From NCBI GenBank assembly GCA_947440895.1, contig CANETO010000022.1:1-12406 (forward strand): a stretch of 12,406 bases of DNA, in the 5' to 3' direction. Positions 5,706 to 12,406 of this stretch are shown one piece after another. The notes below the pieces were generated by a model. It was not told the origin of the DNA. It did no database searches and saw nothing but the letters and a program-made list of their open reading frames with translations. Within the stretch, counting starts at the first letter, position 1, and every line of letters starts with the position of its first letter. Source of the stretch: Planctomycetaceae bacterium (lineage in GTDB: Bacteria; Planctomycetota; Planctomycetia; Pirellulales; UBA1268). Both the position numbers and the translations under genes were made by a program.

Positions 5706-6074
5706 ATGCCCACGATCAGCCAGCTTGTTCGCAGTCGCCGCCGACCCAAGCGGAAGTTTTCCAAGTCGCCCGTGCTCGACCGCTGCCCGCAAAAACGCGG
5801 TGTCTGCCTTCAGGTCCGCACGATGACGCCCAAGAAGCCGAATTCGGCTCTGCGAAAGATCGCCCGCGTGCGGCTGTCAAACCAAAAGGAAGTCACCGTC
5901 TACATCCCGGGCGAAGGCCACAACCTGCAGGAGCATTCGATCGTGCTCATTCGCGGTGGCCGCGTTCGCGACCTCCCCGGTGTCCGCTATCACATCATCC
6001 GCGGTGCACTCGACACGCTGGGCGTGCAGGGTCGGAAGCAGTCGCGCAGTCTCTACGGGGCCAAGAAGGGTTAA
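5706..6074 (+). CDS. rpsL: 30S ribosomal protein S12
   Basis: S12 sits at the decoding centre and checks codon-anticodon pairing. The protein has 122 residues, close to the E. coli 124, and aligns without gaps from residue 1 to beyond 90. Signatures are CPQKRGVC (27-34), TPKKPNSALRK (41-51) with Lys43 and Lys44 kept, GEGHNLQEHS (69-78) and LPGVRYH (90-96). Residue 88 is Arg, where E. coli and many bacteria have Lys; see findings. Asp89, methylthiolated in some bacteria, is kept. The ATG at 5706 matches family length, though there is no clear Shine-Dalgarno sequence. A faint promoter (TTCCGG, 17 bases, TAGGAT at 5630-5658) may drive it. rpsG follows after 9 bases. The usual str-operon neighbours upstream are replaced by the FhcC gene. 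Confidence 0.99.
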   Translation: MPTISQLVRSRRRPKRKFSKSPVLDRCPQKRGVCLQVRTMTPKKPNSALRKIARVRLSNQKEVTVYIPGEGHNLQEHSIVLIRGGRVRDLPGVRYHIIRGALDTLGVQGRKQSRSLYGAKKG

Positions 6075-6083
6075 TCACGAATC

Positions 6084-6554
6084 ATGGGCAATATCACATC
6101 CAGCCGCGAGCAACTCCGTCCTGATCCGCGTTTCGGGTCCTTGCTGGCCAGCAAGTTCATCAACTGCCTGATGGAAGACGGCAAGAAGAGCATCGCCCAA
6201 AACGTGTTCTACAAGGCGATGGACATTGTCGCCCAGAAGATCACCGACGCCGAGCCGATCGAGATCTTCAACCGCGCGATTGAAAACATCAAACCGTCGG
6301 TCGAAGTGCGGTCGAAGCGTGTCGGCGGTGCCGCCTATCAGGTGCCGATGCAGGTGAGCCGCAACCGTCAGCAGTCGCTGGCGATCCGCTGGCTCTTGCA
6401 GTCGGTGCGTGAGAAGAAGGGCCGTGGCACGTTTGAGAAACTTGCCGAGGAGATCATCGCAGCCTACAAGCGCGAGGGTGCCGCGGTGACCAAGCGTGAC
6501 AACGTGCACCGTATGGCCGATGCCAATAAGGCGTTCGCTCACTTCGCCTGGTAA
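6084..6554 (+). CDS. rpsG: 30S ribosomal protein S7
   Basis: S7 starts assembly of the 30S head by binding the 3' domain of 16S rRNA, and it contacts the E-site tRNA. The protein has 156 residues, the usual size. Marks are DPRFGSLLASKFINCLMEDGKKS (split about 14-36), the signature region VEVRSKRVGGAAYQVP (93-108), and RGTFEKLAEEI with a C-terminal KRDNVHRMADANKAFAHFAW, typical of bacteria. It starts 9 bases after rpsL, and the only purine run before it lies within the rpsL end, which suggests translational coupling. The next gene begins 12 bases on, but it is not fusA as in most str operons. Confident identification by whole-length similarity. Confidence 0.99.
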   Translation: MGNITSSREQLRPDPRFGSLLASKFINCLMEDGKKSIAQNVFYKAMDIVAQKITDAEPIEIFNRAIENIKPSVEVRSKRVGGAAYQVPMQVSRNRQQSLAIRWLLQSVREKKGRGTFEKLAEEIIAAYKREGAAVTKRDNVHRMADANKAFAHFAW

Positions 6555-6566
6555 GTTGCGAGCGTT

Positions 6567-7085
6567 ATGGATCCCGCAGCATCCCGCCTGCTCGGGGAAC
6601 TGATCCTCAGCCGGTCCGTCGCTTCGCTGGCCACGCTGCATGACGGCCTGCCGTTTGCCTCGATGGTTCCCTACGCCATCTGGAACGACGCCGCCGGCGA
6701 ACGACTCCTTTTTGTCACCCACGTCAGTCGGCTCTCGGCCCACACCCGCGACATGCTCGAGTCGCCACGGGTCTGCCTGCTGATCATGGCTGCTGAAGCC
6801 GAGGCCGCCAGCGATTCCGATCCCGTGCCGCCACAGGCGTTGCCGAGGGTATCGATCCCGGCCGTCGCAGAGTTCATCGATCGCGATCATCCCGACCATG
6901 CCGGGCTCGCGCGTGCCTATCTGACGAAGTTTCCCTCCGCGGCCGACTGGTTCCAGCTCGGCGACTTCTCCATCGTGGCCTTCACGCCGTCGGGCTCCGC
7001 CCGGTTCGTCGCCGGCTTCGCCCGAGCCATGACGGTGTCCGCCTTGCAGCTTGAGGCCGCGGTCAGCCTTGCCGGGCAGGGCTGA
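6567..7085 (+). CDS. HugZ/pyridoxamine 5'-phosphate oxidase-like FMN-binding split-barrel protein
   Basis: This 172-residue protein of the PNPOx-like split-barrel family includes heme-utilisation (HugZ) proteins and other flavin- or heme-binding enzymes. The N-terminal pattern SVASLATLHDGLPFASMVPYAI (18-39, split), the strand LLFVTHVSRLSAHTRDMLESPRVCLLI, and the closing DFSIVAFTPSGSARFVAGFARA (133-154) are the usual barrel order for HugZ-type proteins. The segment HAGLARAYLTKFPSA fits the linker helix of that group. It lacks the extra C-terminal domain of the longer HugZ proteins. It follows rpsG by 12 bases, and a strong hairpin overlaps its stop. The fold is well supported. Heme oxygenase activity, pyridoxine oxidation or a general flavin role cannot be told apart from sequence alone. 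Confidence 0.82.
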   Translation: MDPAASRLLGELILSRSVASLATLHDGLPFASMVPYAIWNDAAGERLLFVTHVSRLSAHTRDMLESPRVCLLIMAAEAEAASDSDPVPPQALPRVSIPAVAEFIDRDHPDHAGLARAYLTKFPSAADWFQLGDFSIVAFTPSGSARFVAGFARAMTVSALQLEAAVSLAGQG

Positions 7086-7086
7086 C
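7062..7086 (+). terminator. strong hairpin over the stop codon of the HugZ-like gene, probable terminator
   Basis: Arms 7062-7072 and 7076-7086 form an 11-bp stem with one G-U pair and a 3-base loop. Downstream is AAGGCTTTCC, so there is no proper T run. It lies between convergent genes, where the rpsL-rpsG-HugZ transcript should end. Confidence 0.45.
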
Positions 7087-7174
7087 AAGGCTTTCCGAAA
7101 AAGGTAGCCCTGCCGCGGGTAGAACAATCGGCCTGCCGTGAGGAATCGCACGCTCCCCGACGCCGCCATGGACG

Positions 7175-7825
7175 CTAGCGACGGTCGAGCGCCGGTGCGT
7201 TGTCAACGCCGTGAAGGACGTCCTGCAACTGGTCGGCGAGTTGGTCGACCTGCATCTGGAGCACGTCCGTGGGCGACACCAGGAACACCGGGTCATCCCA
7301 GATCTCGGCCCGCAACCGGGCGATTTCCAGCCGAAGCTCTCGCAATCGCATGTCGAGCGGTGCGATCGCGTCGGCTTTGCGGCCGTTGACTACGGCGGCT
7401 GCCGCAAGTTCCTGCTCCGCGAGATGGACGGCCGCGCGGGCCGCCCTGCGTTGGGCGGTGAAACCGTAGCCGTGGGGCTGGCGTCGGGTCTCGGCCACCT
7501 GCGCCCTCAGCAGGTCGATTCGCATTCGCAAGCCTCGCATATCGGTTTCGCTAACCTGTCCCCGGGAAACTGCGTTCAACTGCTCAGCCTTTTGCAGCCG
7601 CGTCTCCGCCAGTCTCAGACGGGCCTCCGCGTAACGAACGTGCAACTCGGCGTGCTGCCCGGAGGAATCTTCCGAAGGGGCGACAGGTGGCTGCCCCAGC
7701 GCCCAACTTGTGGCACAGCCCAGCGTGAGGAGGGCTGCCATCCACACTGGGCCGGCGGCGAACATGAGCGTGTGAACCACGGGAATAATTCCATCGGACG
7801 GGCGTGGCGATTCCGCGACCGCCAC
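7175..7825 (-). CDS. unknown exported or membrane-anchored coiled-coil protein
   Basis: I do not recognise this gene. It encodes up to 216 residues. A hydrophobic stretch (about 21-44, FAAGPVWMAALLTLGCATSWALG) looks like a signal peptide or anchor; A-L-G before QPP is a possible cleavage site. The rest is highly charged and helical, with long runs of Ala, Glu, Arg and Leu in heptad-like spacing (about 58-205), as in coiled coils. The segment ETRRQPHGYGFTAQRR breaks the helix near 113-128. The start is uncertain: GTG at 7825, GTG at 7780 or ATG at 7765; none has a good ribosome site. It follows sppA on the same strand after 124 bases and may share its transcript. A periplasmic structural or adaptor role is a guess. 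Confidence 0.68.
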   Translation of the reverse strand: MAVAESPRPSDGIIPVVHTLMFAAGPVWMAALLTLGCATSWALGQPPVAPSEDSSGQHAELHVRYAEARLRLAETRLQKAEQLNAVSRGQVSETDMRGLRMRIDLLRAQVAETRRQPHGYGFTAQRRAARAAVHLAEQELAAAAVVNGRKADAIAPLDMRLRELRLEIARLRAEIWDDPVFLVSPTDVLQMQVDQLADQLQDVLHGVDNAPALDRR

Positions 7826-7949
7826 CGAAGCACCCGTAATCGACTCTATGCGTCGTCAGAGAGGCTGGCCAGCCGCGGTGGCAGGTATGCCGCCCGCAGT
7901 AGGGACACCTTCGTGGAAAAGGCCGCGAATCAACTTTGATCACCACCAC

Positions 7950-9884
7950 CTACCGCACCCGCACCCGCATCGGCAGCATCAAGAGCGGCCGGCCCGACGA
8001 GAGTTGCACGAGCGCATCGGCCTCGGCAGCCAGCCCTTCGAGCCCAGGCACACCGGCCATCCGGGCCAGCAGCGCCGCCCGCAGGAGAGCCTCGCGGGCG
8101 AAGCTCGAGCCCGGGGCAGCCCCAGTACCCGCAAGCCGGGCCACCGGCGCAGCCGCGCCGGCCATTCCAAACAGATCGTCGAAGAGGCCCCTTGGCTCAG
8201 GGAGGAGCACCCGCTCGACCGCCTCGTCCTCACCGATTCCCGCCAGTTTTTTCGCCTCGTCGACGGCGTCTTCCAACGTGCCCAGGCGATCGACCAGTCC
8301 GAGGTCCTTGGCCATCCGCCCGGTGAACACACGCCCCTCGGCGAGCGTGGCCAACTTTTCCATGTCGAGCTTGCGTCCAGCAGCCACTTTCGAAGTGAAC
8401 AACCGGTAGACATCCTTCATTGTGGCCAGAAATACCTCCCGCTCATGGTCGGTGAACGGCGTCTGCATCGACAGCCAGCCGGCGTTTCGGCCCTTGGCCA
8501 CGACGTCGGTGTGGACGCCATATTTTTCCATTGCCTTCCCGATGGCGATCTTGCCGCCGACCACGCCGATCGATCCGGTGAGCGTGCCTGGGGCCGCCAC
8601 GATCTTGTCGGCCGCCACCGCCACGTAATAGCCGCCGCTGGCGGCGGTGTCGGAGAGGCTCGCCACCACGGGCTTCGTGGTTCGTTCAGCCTCCCGCCAG
8701 ATCAGGTCGCTTGCCAGCGCCGATCCGCCAGGAGAGTCGATCCGGAGCACGATCGCGGCAACTTTATCGTTCTTGGCCGCCTCGCGAATCGCCTTGATCA
8801 CGCTCTCGGAGCCCGCCGAGCCACCACCAAGTAGCTCGTCCTTTCCCTTGCCCTCCTTGATCTCGCCTGTCAGGTAGACGATCGCAATCTGCTTGTCCTT
8901 CCCGGCGGCCGCGGCCTGCTTCTGTCCCGACAGCAATTCGACGAGCTTGACGAGACCAGCGATGCCGGAGAAATCGTTGTCGAGCTTCTGCTCCGCATAG
9001 TCGCGGGCCACCTTCGGCTCGTCGATCTTCAGCCGGCCCGCCAGCCCGCTGACCACTTCGTCCTCGTAGGCCACAGCATCAATGAGCTTCGCTTCGACGG
9101 CGGCCTCCGGCGTAAACACACCGGTGTCGATCAGCGTACGGACCTCGTCGACCGGCAGCTTCCTGTCAGCGGCGATGCCCTCCACGAGTTGCTCGTACAA
9201 ATCACCGACAAATTGCTCGTATTGCGCCCGCAGTTGCGGGCTCATGGATGTCCGTGTCAGCGGCTCGCCTGCCCCCTTGAACTCCCCCACCTGCAGGATC
9301 TCAGCATCGACGTCGAGTTTGTCGAGCATAGTCTTGAAGAAGGTCACCTCGGTCCGCACGCCCGTGATCTCGAGCGTGGCCGCCGGGGGCATGGCCACCG
9401 TGTTGCAGGCGGCGGCCACCATGTAATGCACCGGTTCCGCACCGATCAGATGGGCCGCCACCGGCTTGCCGGCCTTCCGGATCCGACCGATCGCAGCCCG
9501 CAGTTCCTCAGCCCGCCCGCGGCCGATGGCCGGCGACTCGATCGAGAGCACGACGCCCTTCACGCGGGAGTCCGTGGCCGCCTTGTCGAGCCGTTCGATG
9601 ATCCGGTGCAGATGGGGCGAGATGTCGGCCAATAGGCCGCCCTGCCCTACCCCATCGGCCATCGAGCCCGCCAGGCTGATGTGGGCGATCAATGCCGACT
9701 TCTTTTTGGCCGGCTTGTCGACGGTGGTGGCAATCACTGCTGTCGGCGATTCGGCCGTGGCCGCCTGCCCCATGACGACGGTCGGCGGCAGTGCCGCCGC
9801 CGCCAACACCACGGCGAATCGGCGGAAAAGAGCAGCAGCGCTGGTCGTCTGGCGGGAAATCGGTCGTCCGTACAGGGGGTGCAT
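7950..9884 (-). CDS. sppA: signal peptide peptidase SppA, 67K type, exported S49 serine protease
   Basis: This protease has a Ser-Lys dyad and degrades leftover signal peptides and other envelope peptides. The 644 residues hold two S49 domains. The N-terminal domain (about 63-280) carries the general base Lys203 in EFKGAGEPLTRTSMS, matching E. coli Lys209. The C-terminal domain (about 331-540) carries the nucleophile Ser416 in DTAASGGYY, and RIDSPGGSA (381-389). Residues 15-42 form a signal peptide (RRFAVVLAAAALPP...VVMGQA), so the enzyme should be exported. After about 565 there is an Ala/Gly-rich tail ending in PLLMLPMRVRVR, absent from E. coli SppA. The ATG at 9884 has GGAG 10 bases before it. 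The coiled-coil gene lies downstream and lexA is divergent. Both catalytic residues are present, so it should be active. Confidence 0.95.
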   Translation of the reverse strand: MHPLYGRPISRQTTSAAALFRRFAVVLAAAALPPTVVMGQAATAESPTAVIATTVDKPAKKKSALIAHISLAGSMADGVGQGGLLADISPHLHRIIERLDKAATDSRVKGVVLSIESPAIGRGRAEELRAAIGRIRKAGKPVAAHLIGAEPVHYMVAAACNTVAMPPAATLEITGVRTEVTFFKTMLDKLDVDAEILQVGEFKGAGEPLTRTSMSPQLRAQYEQFVGDLYEQLVEGIAADRKLPVDEVRTLIDTGVFTPEAAVEAKLIDAVAYEDEVVSGLAGRLKIDEPKVARDYAEQKLDNDFSGIAGLVKLVELLSGQKQAAAAGKDKQIAIVYLTGEIKEGKGKDELLGGGSAGSESVIKAIREAAKNDKVAAIVLRIDSPGGSALASDLIWREAERTTKPVVASLSDTAASGGYYVAVAADKIVAAPGTLTGSIGVVGGKIAIGKAMEKYGVHTDVVAKGRNAGWLSMQTPFTDHEREVFLATMKDVYRLFTSKVAAGRKLDMEKLATLAEGRVFTGRMAKDLGLVDRLGTLEDAVDEAKKLAGIGEDEAVERVLLPEPRGLFDDLFGMAGAAAPVARLAGTGAAPGSSFAREALLRAALLARMAGVPGLEGLAAEADALVQLSSGRPLLMLPMRVRVR

Positions 9885-10093
9885 GTCGTGTCGACTCCGG
9901 GATGGACTTGAAAATGAACGGCCGTATAGTAAGATACTTGCGTCCAGATGATCTCTAGCTCGCCAGATCCCACCGTCGGCTCACTGCCGCCGCGAAGATC
10001 GATCATACACCACCTGGATCCCTCGTCCCTGATTGTGCACCATTTTCCGGTAGGTTTTTCAGGCCCTTAGGAAAGCGAATCCGCTTGACACGC

Positions 10094-10861
10094 ATGTCCA
10101 AAATCTCCTCCAGCAAGAAGCCCCGGTCCTCGCGTCCCGTTGCCGGCACCTCCACGGCGAAGTCGGCCACGAAGCGGCCGCTAGCCTCGGCGGCGGCCCT
10201 GCGAAGCGTGGCCTCACTCCAAAACGGTCTGCTGAGCCGTGCGACTGATGCCACCGTCACGGAAGGCGAGGATGCGCCGACAGAGCGTCAGATGGAAATC
10301 TACGCCTTCGTCAGGGACAAGATTCACACCCGCGGCTACGGTCCCACGGTTCGAGAGATTGGAACAGCCTTTAAGATCCGTTCACCGAATGGCGTGGTCT
10401 GCCATCTCAAGGCGCTCGAGCGAAAAGGGCTTATCACCCGTGGCAAGAACATGTCCCGGGCAATCGAACTGGTGGCCGAACCGGCCCATGTGCGTGGTCT
10501 GCCGCTGGCGGGCTGGGTGGCTGCCGGCACGTTGCGTCCGGCAGAGGAGCAGAGCGAGCGGATCGACTTTGAAACGCTCTTCAAGCGGGAAAACCACTTC
10601 GTGCTCAAGGTCATGGGAGATTCGATGATCGATGCCCAGATTGCCGACGGCGACTGGGTGGTGATCCAGAAGAAACAGACGGCGCATTCCGGAGACATCG
10701 TGGTCGCCCAGACCGAGGATGGCGAGGCCACGCTCAAGCACTGGTTTCCGGAGCGGGATCGTATCCGCCTGCAGCCTGCCAACCCCGCCATGAAGCCGAT
10801 CTATGTCAAGAACGCGAGGGTTCTCGGCGTGCTCGTTGGCGTGGTCCGCAAGACGGGATAG
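10094..10861 (+). CDS. lexA: LexA SOS repressor with basic N-terminal extension
   Basis: LexA represses DNA-damage genes until RecA filaments trigger self-cleavage. Counted from the ATG at 10094 it has 255 residues, against about 200-210 in typical LexA. The winged helix covers about 61-130 (TERQMEIYAFV, GYGPTVREIG, IRSPNGVVCHLKALERKGLI). The cleavage site Ala144-Gly145 is in LPLAGWVAAG. Ser177 in MGDSMIDAQI and Lys215 in ATLKHW form the catalytic dyad. Residues 1-60 are rich in Lys, Ser, Ala and Arg and match no LexA part. No Met lies just before the domain, so some extension is real unless GTG 10208 is used. TTG at 10085 is another possible start. No clear ribosome site is seen. I found no recognised LexA box in the 209-base spacer to sppA, so autoregulation is not shown. 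Confidence 0.95.
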   Translation: MSKISSSKKPRSSRPVAGTSTAKSATKRPLASAAALRSVASLQNGLLSRATDATVTEGEDAPTERQMEIYAFVRDKIHTRGYGPTVREIGTAFKIRSPNGVVCHLKALERKGLITRGKNMSRAIELVAEPAHVRGLPLAGWVAAGTLRPAEEQSERIDFETLFKRENHFVLKVMGDSMIDAQIADGDWVVIQKKQTAHSGDIVVAQTEDGEATLKHWFPERDRIRLQPANPAMKPIYVKNARVLGVLVGVVRKTG

Positions 10862-10866
10862 CGGCG

Positions 10867-12312
10867 TCAGACAACCGGGGCCGCTTCCTGCAACTGATGC
10901 AGCTTGTTGTAGAGCGTCTTGAGACTGATGCCGAGTTCCTCGGCAGTCCGTGCCTTGTTGCCGTGGTTGCGTTCGAGTCCTTCAAGGATCGCCCGCATTT
11001 CGAGGTCGCGCAGGCTCTCTGGCTTCCGTGACTGTGCGGGGACGGCCGGCGGTGTCGGTAGAGCACCTGCGAACGCTGCGGTCTGTGGTGCAGCGATTTT
11101 TGACTCGGGATGGTGTTTGGAAATCGCGGCCCCCAGCCGCGCCGGGAGATGCTCCACCGACAGCGGCAGTTCGTCGCAGAGCACCAATGCGTGCTCGATC
11201 ACGTTGGCGAGTTCGCGGATATTTCCTGGCCAGCGATGACGGGCAAGAGACTCGAGCACGTCCGGAGTGACGACCATCGCATCCGGCGGAGTCTGCGGCC
11301 GTCCCTTGCGGACAAAATAGTCGACCAGTTCCGGCAGGTCGTCGATTCTTTCGCGCAGCGGCGGAATGGCGATCTCAAAGGTGTTGATCCGGAAGAGCAG
11401 ATCCTCCCGAAACTCGCCGGCGGCCACCATCTCCTCCAGCGATCGATGGGTGGCGCAGACGACCCGCACGTTCACGGTGATCGGCTGGTTGTCCCCGACG
11501 CGGCGGATCTCGCCGCTTTCAAGCGCCCGGAGCAGCCGCGACTGCAGCGGCTTGGGAAGTTCGCCGATCTCGTCCAGAAACAGCGTGCCGCCGTCGGCCA
11601 CCTCGAAAAGCCCGGCGCGGTGTTCGTCGGCTCCAGTGAACGCGCCCTTGCGATGGCCGAAGAGTTCGCTCTCGACGAGGTGCTCCGGCAACGCACCGCA
11701 GTTGACCGCCACGAGCGGACCCGCGGCCCGGGGGCTACCCTCGTGGATGCCGCGAGCCACCAGCTCCTTGCCCGTGCCCGTCTCGCCGCGGACGAGCACA
11801 TTCGAGTCACTCGCTGCCACGCGGGCGACAAGCCGTCGGACACGGTCCAGGCCGGACGACCCACCCACCAACTGACTTGTGCCCTCGGCCCGACGGACGC
11901 GGCGTTCCAGGGCCCGCAGCCGGCCGGTCAACTCCCGTTTCTTCCGCACCCGTTCCAGAACAGCCTGAATGTCTGCCAGTTTGCAGGGCTTGGTCAGATA
12001 GTCGAAGACCCCTTGTCGAACCGCTGTGACGGCGCTCTCCAACGACGACTTGCCGGTGATGATCACCGTCTCGGTGTCAGCCGATGTCTCCCGAACCCGC
12101 GCGATCACCTCCAAGCCACCCACCCCCGGCATGTCGAGATCGACGATGACGCAGTCATAGGAGGTGCGATCGAGTGCGGCCAGCGCCGTACGGCCATCGG
12201 GACAGACGGTGGCCTCGTGCCCCAGCCGTGGCAGTTCGATCCGCATCAATTCCTGGATCGACGTCTCGTCGTCGGCGAACAGGATCCGCATCGGCTTGGC
12301 GTGCTGCTTCAT
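10867..12312 (-). CDS. NtrC-family sigma54-dependent response regulator
   Basis: This two-component regulator activates sigma54 promoters. It has 481 residues in the standard three parts. The receiver domain is 8-125, with acidic pocket Asp14-Asp15, phosphoacceptor Asp58 in VIVDLDMPG, Thr86 and Lys108. The AAA+ domain is about 147-375: Walker A GETGTGKE (176-183), the sigma54-contact loop GAFTGA (223-228), Walker B GGTLFLDEIGEL (241-252), and WPGNIREL (361-368). The Fis-type helix-turn-helix is 436-474 (GNKARTAEELGISLKTLYNKL), after a Pro/Ala-rich linker (395-432). The ATG at 12312 is chosen for AAGGGA 6 bases before it; a GTG at 12345 adds 11 residues. It converges on lexA with only 5 bases between the stops. 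Its kinase may be the gene ending at 12335. The signal and target genes are unknown. Confidence 0.96.
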   Translation of the reverse strand: MKQHAKPMRILFADDETSIQELMRIELPRLGHEATVCPDGRTALAALDRTSYDCVIVDLDMPGVGGLEVIARVRETSADTETVIITGKSSLESAVTAVRQGVFDYLTKPCKLADIQAVLERVRKKRELTGRLRALERRVRRAEGTSQLVGGSSGLDRVRRLVARVAASDSNVLVRGETGTGKELVARGIHEGSPRAAGPLVAVNCGALPEHLVESELFGHRKGAFTGADEHRAGLFEVADGGTLFLDEIGELPKPLQSRLLRALESGEIRRVGDNQPITVNVRVVCATHRSLEEMVAAGEFREDLLFRINTFEIAIPPLRERIDDLPELVDYFVRKGRPQTPPDAMVVTPDVLESLARHRWPGNIRELANVIEHALVLCDELPLSVEHLPARLGAAISKHHPESKIAAPQTAAFAGALPTPPAVPAQSRKPESLRDLEMRAILEGLERNHGNKARTAEELGISLKTLYNKLHQLQEAAPVV

Positions 12313-12334
12313 GGTGTCCCTTCCAACGTGTGCG

Positions 12335-12406
12335 TTATGCGGCACGGTCGTGCTGATCGCTCTCGGAGACAGCCCCCGCCAAAGCCGCTGCGTCCCCGAT
12401 GGCCGC
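12335..12406 (-). CDS. possible C-terminal end of an upstream gene (partial)
   Basis: A minus-strand frame enters from the right edge and ends in TAA 22 bases before the regulator start. The 23 visible residues are Ala-rich and acidic (ending SESDQHDRAA) and match no motif. By position it could be the tail of the partner histidine kinase; such short open frames also occur by chance. Confidence 0.3.
   Translation of the reverse strand, partial: AAIGDAAALAGAVSESDQHDRAA

Noticed and set aside
7211..7939. Plus-strand open frame opposite the coiled-coil gene
   Set aside because: GC-rich antisense artefact; no ribosome site or motif, and the minus-strand frame has a signal-like segment and heptad pattern.
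7584..7949. Minus-strand GTG frame starting next to the sppA stop, with a CPYCG...C zinc-ribbon-like beginning
   Set aside because: The Cys cluster is suggestive, but most of the frame overlaps the coiled-coil gene in another phase, no ribosome site is present and the rest has no coherent fold. Only the first 40 codons could be unique.
9924..9937. GTAT-N6-ATAC inverted repeat between sppA and lexA, considered as a LexA operator
   Set aside because: The arms are only 4 bp, AT-rich, and match no known LexA box; more likely part of a promoter.
10085..10090. TTGACA as a -35 box before lexA
   Set aside because: No acceptable -10 follows at 16-18 bases, and the sequence overlaps the start codon region.
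10003..10260. 85-codon minus-strand frame opposite the LexA N-terminus
   Set aside because: It shares third-codon positions with the lexA frame, which explains its favourable base pattern; no ribosome site or recognised family.
1..12406. Mobile elements, CRISPR arrays, tRNA or rRNA genes, defence systems
   Set aside because: No transposase or integrase motifs, no regularly spaced repeats, and no tRNA-like cloverleaf or rRNA sequence were seen on either strand.

Overview
The window is GC-rich, densely coding bacterial chromosome. It most resembles a member of the Planctomycetota (Pirellulales-like). The reasons are a bacterial gene for a formylmethanofuran dehydrogenase C-type subunit, an rpsL-rpsG pair outside the usual str operon, a dehydratase/ACP/dehydratase/ketosynthase block with an oversized acyl carrier protein, and a double-domain exported SppA with an Ala/Gly-rich tail. 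The lineage is inferred from gene content; no database search was possible.

Layout. Positions 1-2568 (minus strand) hold a four-gene fatty-acid or polyketide-type block, transcribed from right to left: FabZ-like dehydratase A, a 128-residue acyl carrier protein, FabZ-like dehydratase B, and a FabF-type ketosynthase cut by the left window edge. Its control region probably lies in the 560-base divergent spacer 2569-3128. That spacer holds a plausible sigma70-type promoter, two perfect palindromes and, facing the other way, a CIRCE-like inverted repeat overlapping a heat-shock-like promoter. Positions 3129-4658 (plus) hold three tandem, divergent Hsp20 small heat shock proteins, closed by a very strong intrinsic terminator (4700-4742). 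Only 16 bases later begins the FhcC/FwdC-type gene (4759-5598). Then come rpsL (5706-6074), rpsG (6084-6554) and a HugZ/pyridoxamine-oxidase-like FMN-fold gene (6567-7085), ending in a strong hairpin.

Positions 7175-9884 (minus) hold an exported SppA-type serine protease followed by an exported or anchored coiled-coil protein of unknown function. Positions 10094-10861 (plus) encode a LexA repressor with an unusual basic N-terminal extension. It converges, with a 5-base gap, on a minus-strand sigma54-dependent NtrC-family response regulator (10867-12312). A short open tail at the right edge could be the end of the gene upstream of the regulator.

No tRNA, rRNA, CRISPR array, insertion sequence or prophage gene was seen. 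Most genes are core or conserved. The points of most interest are the FhcC gene, the fatty-acid block with its inserted ACP and palindromic control region, Arg at S12 position 88 (a streptomycin-resistance substitution elsewhere), and the extended LexA.
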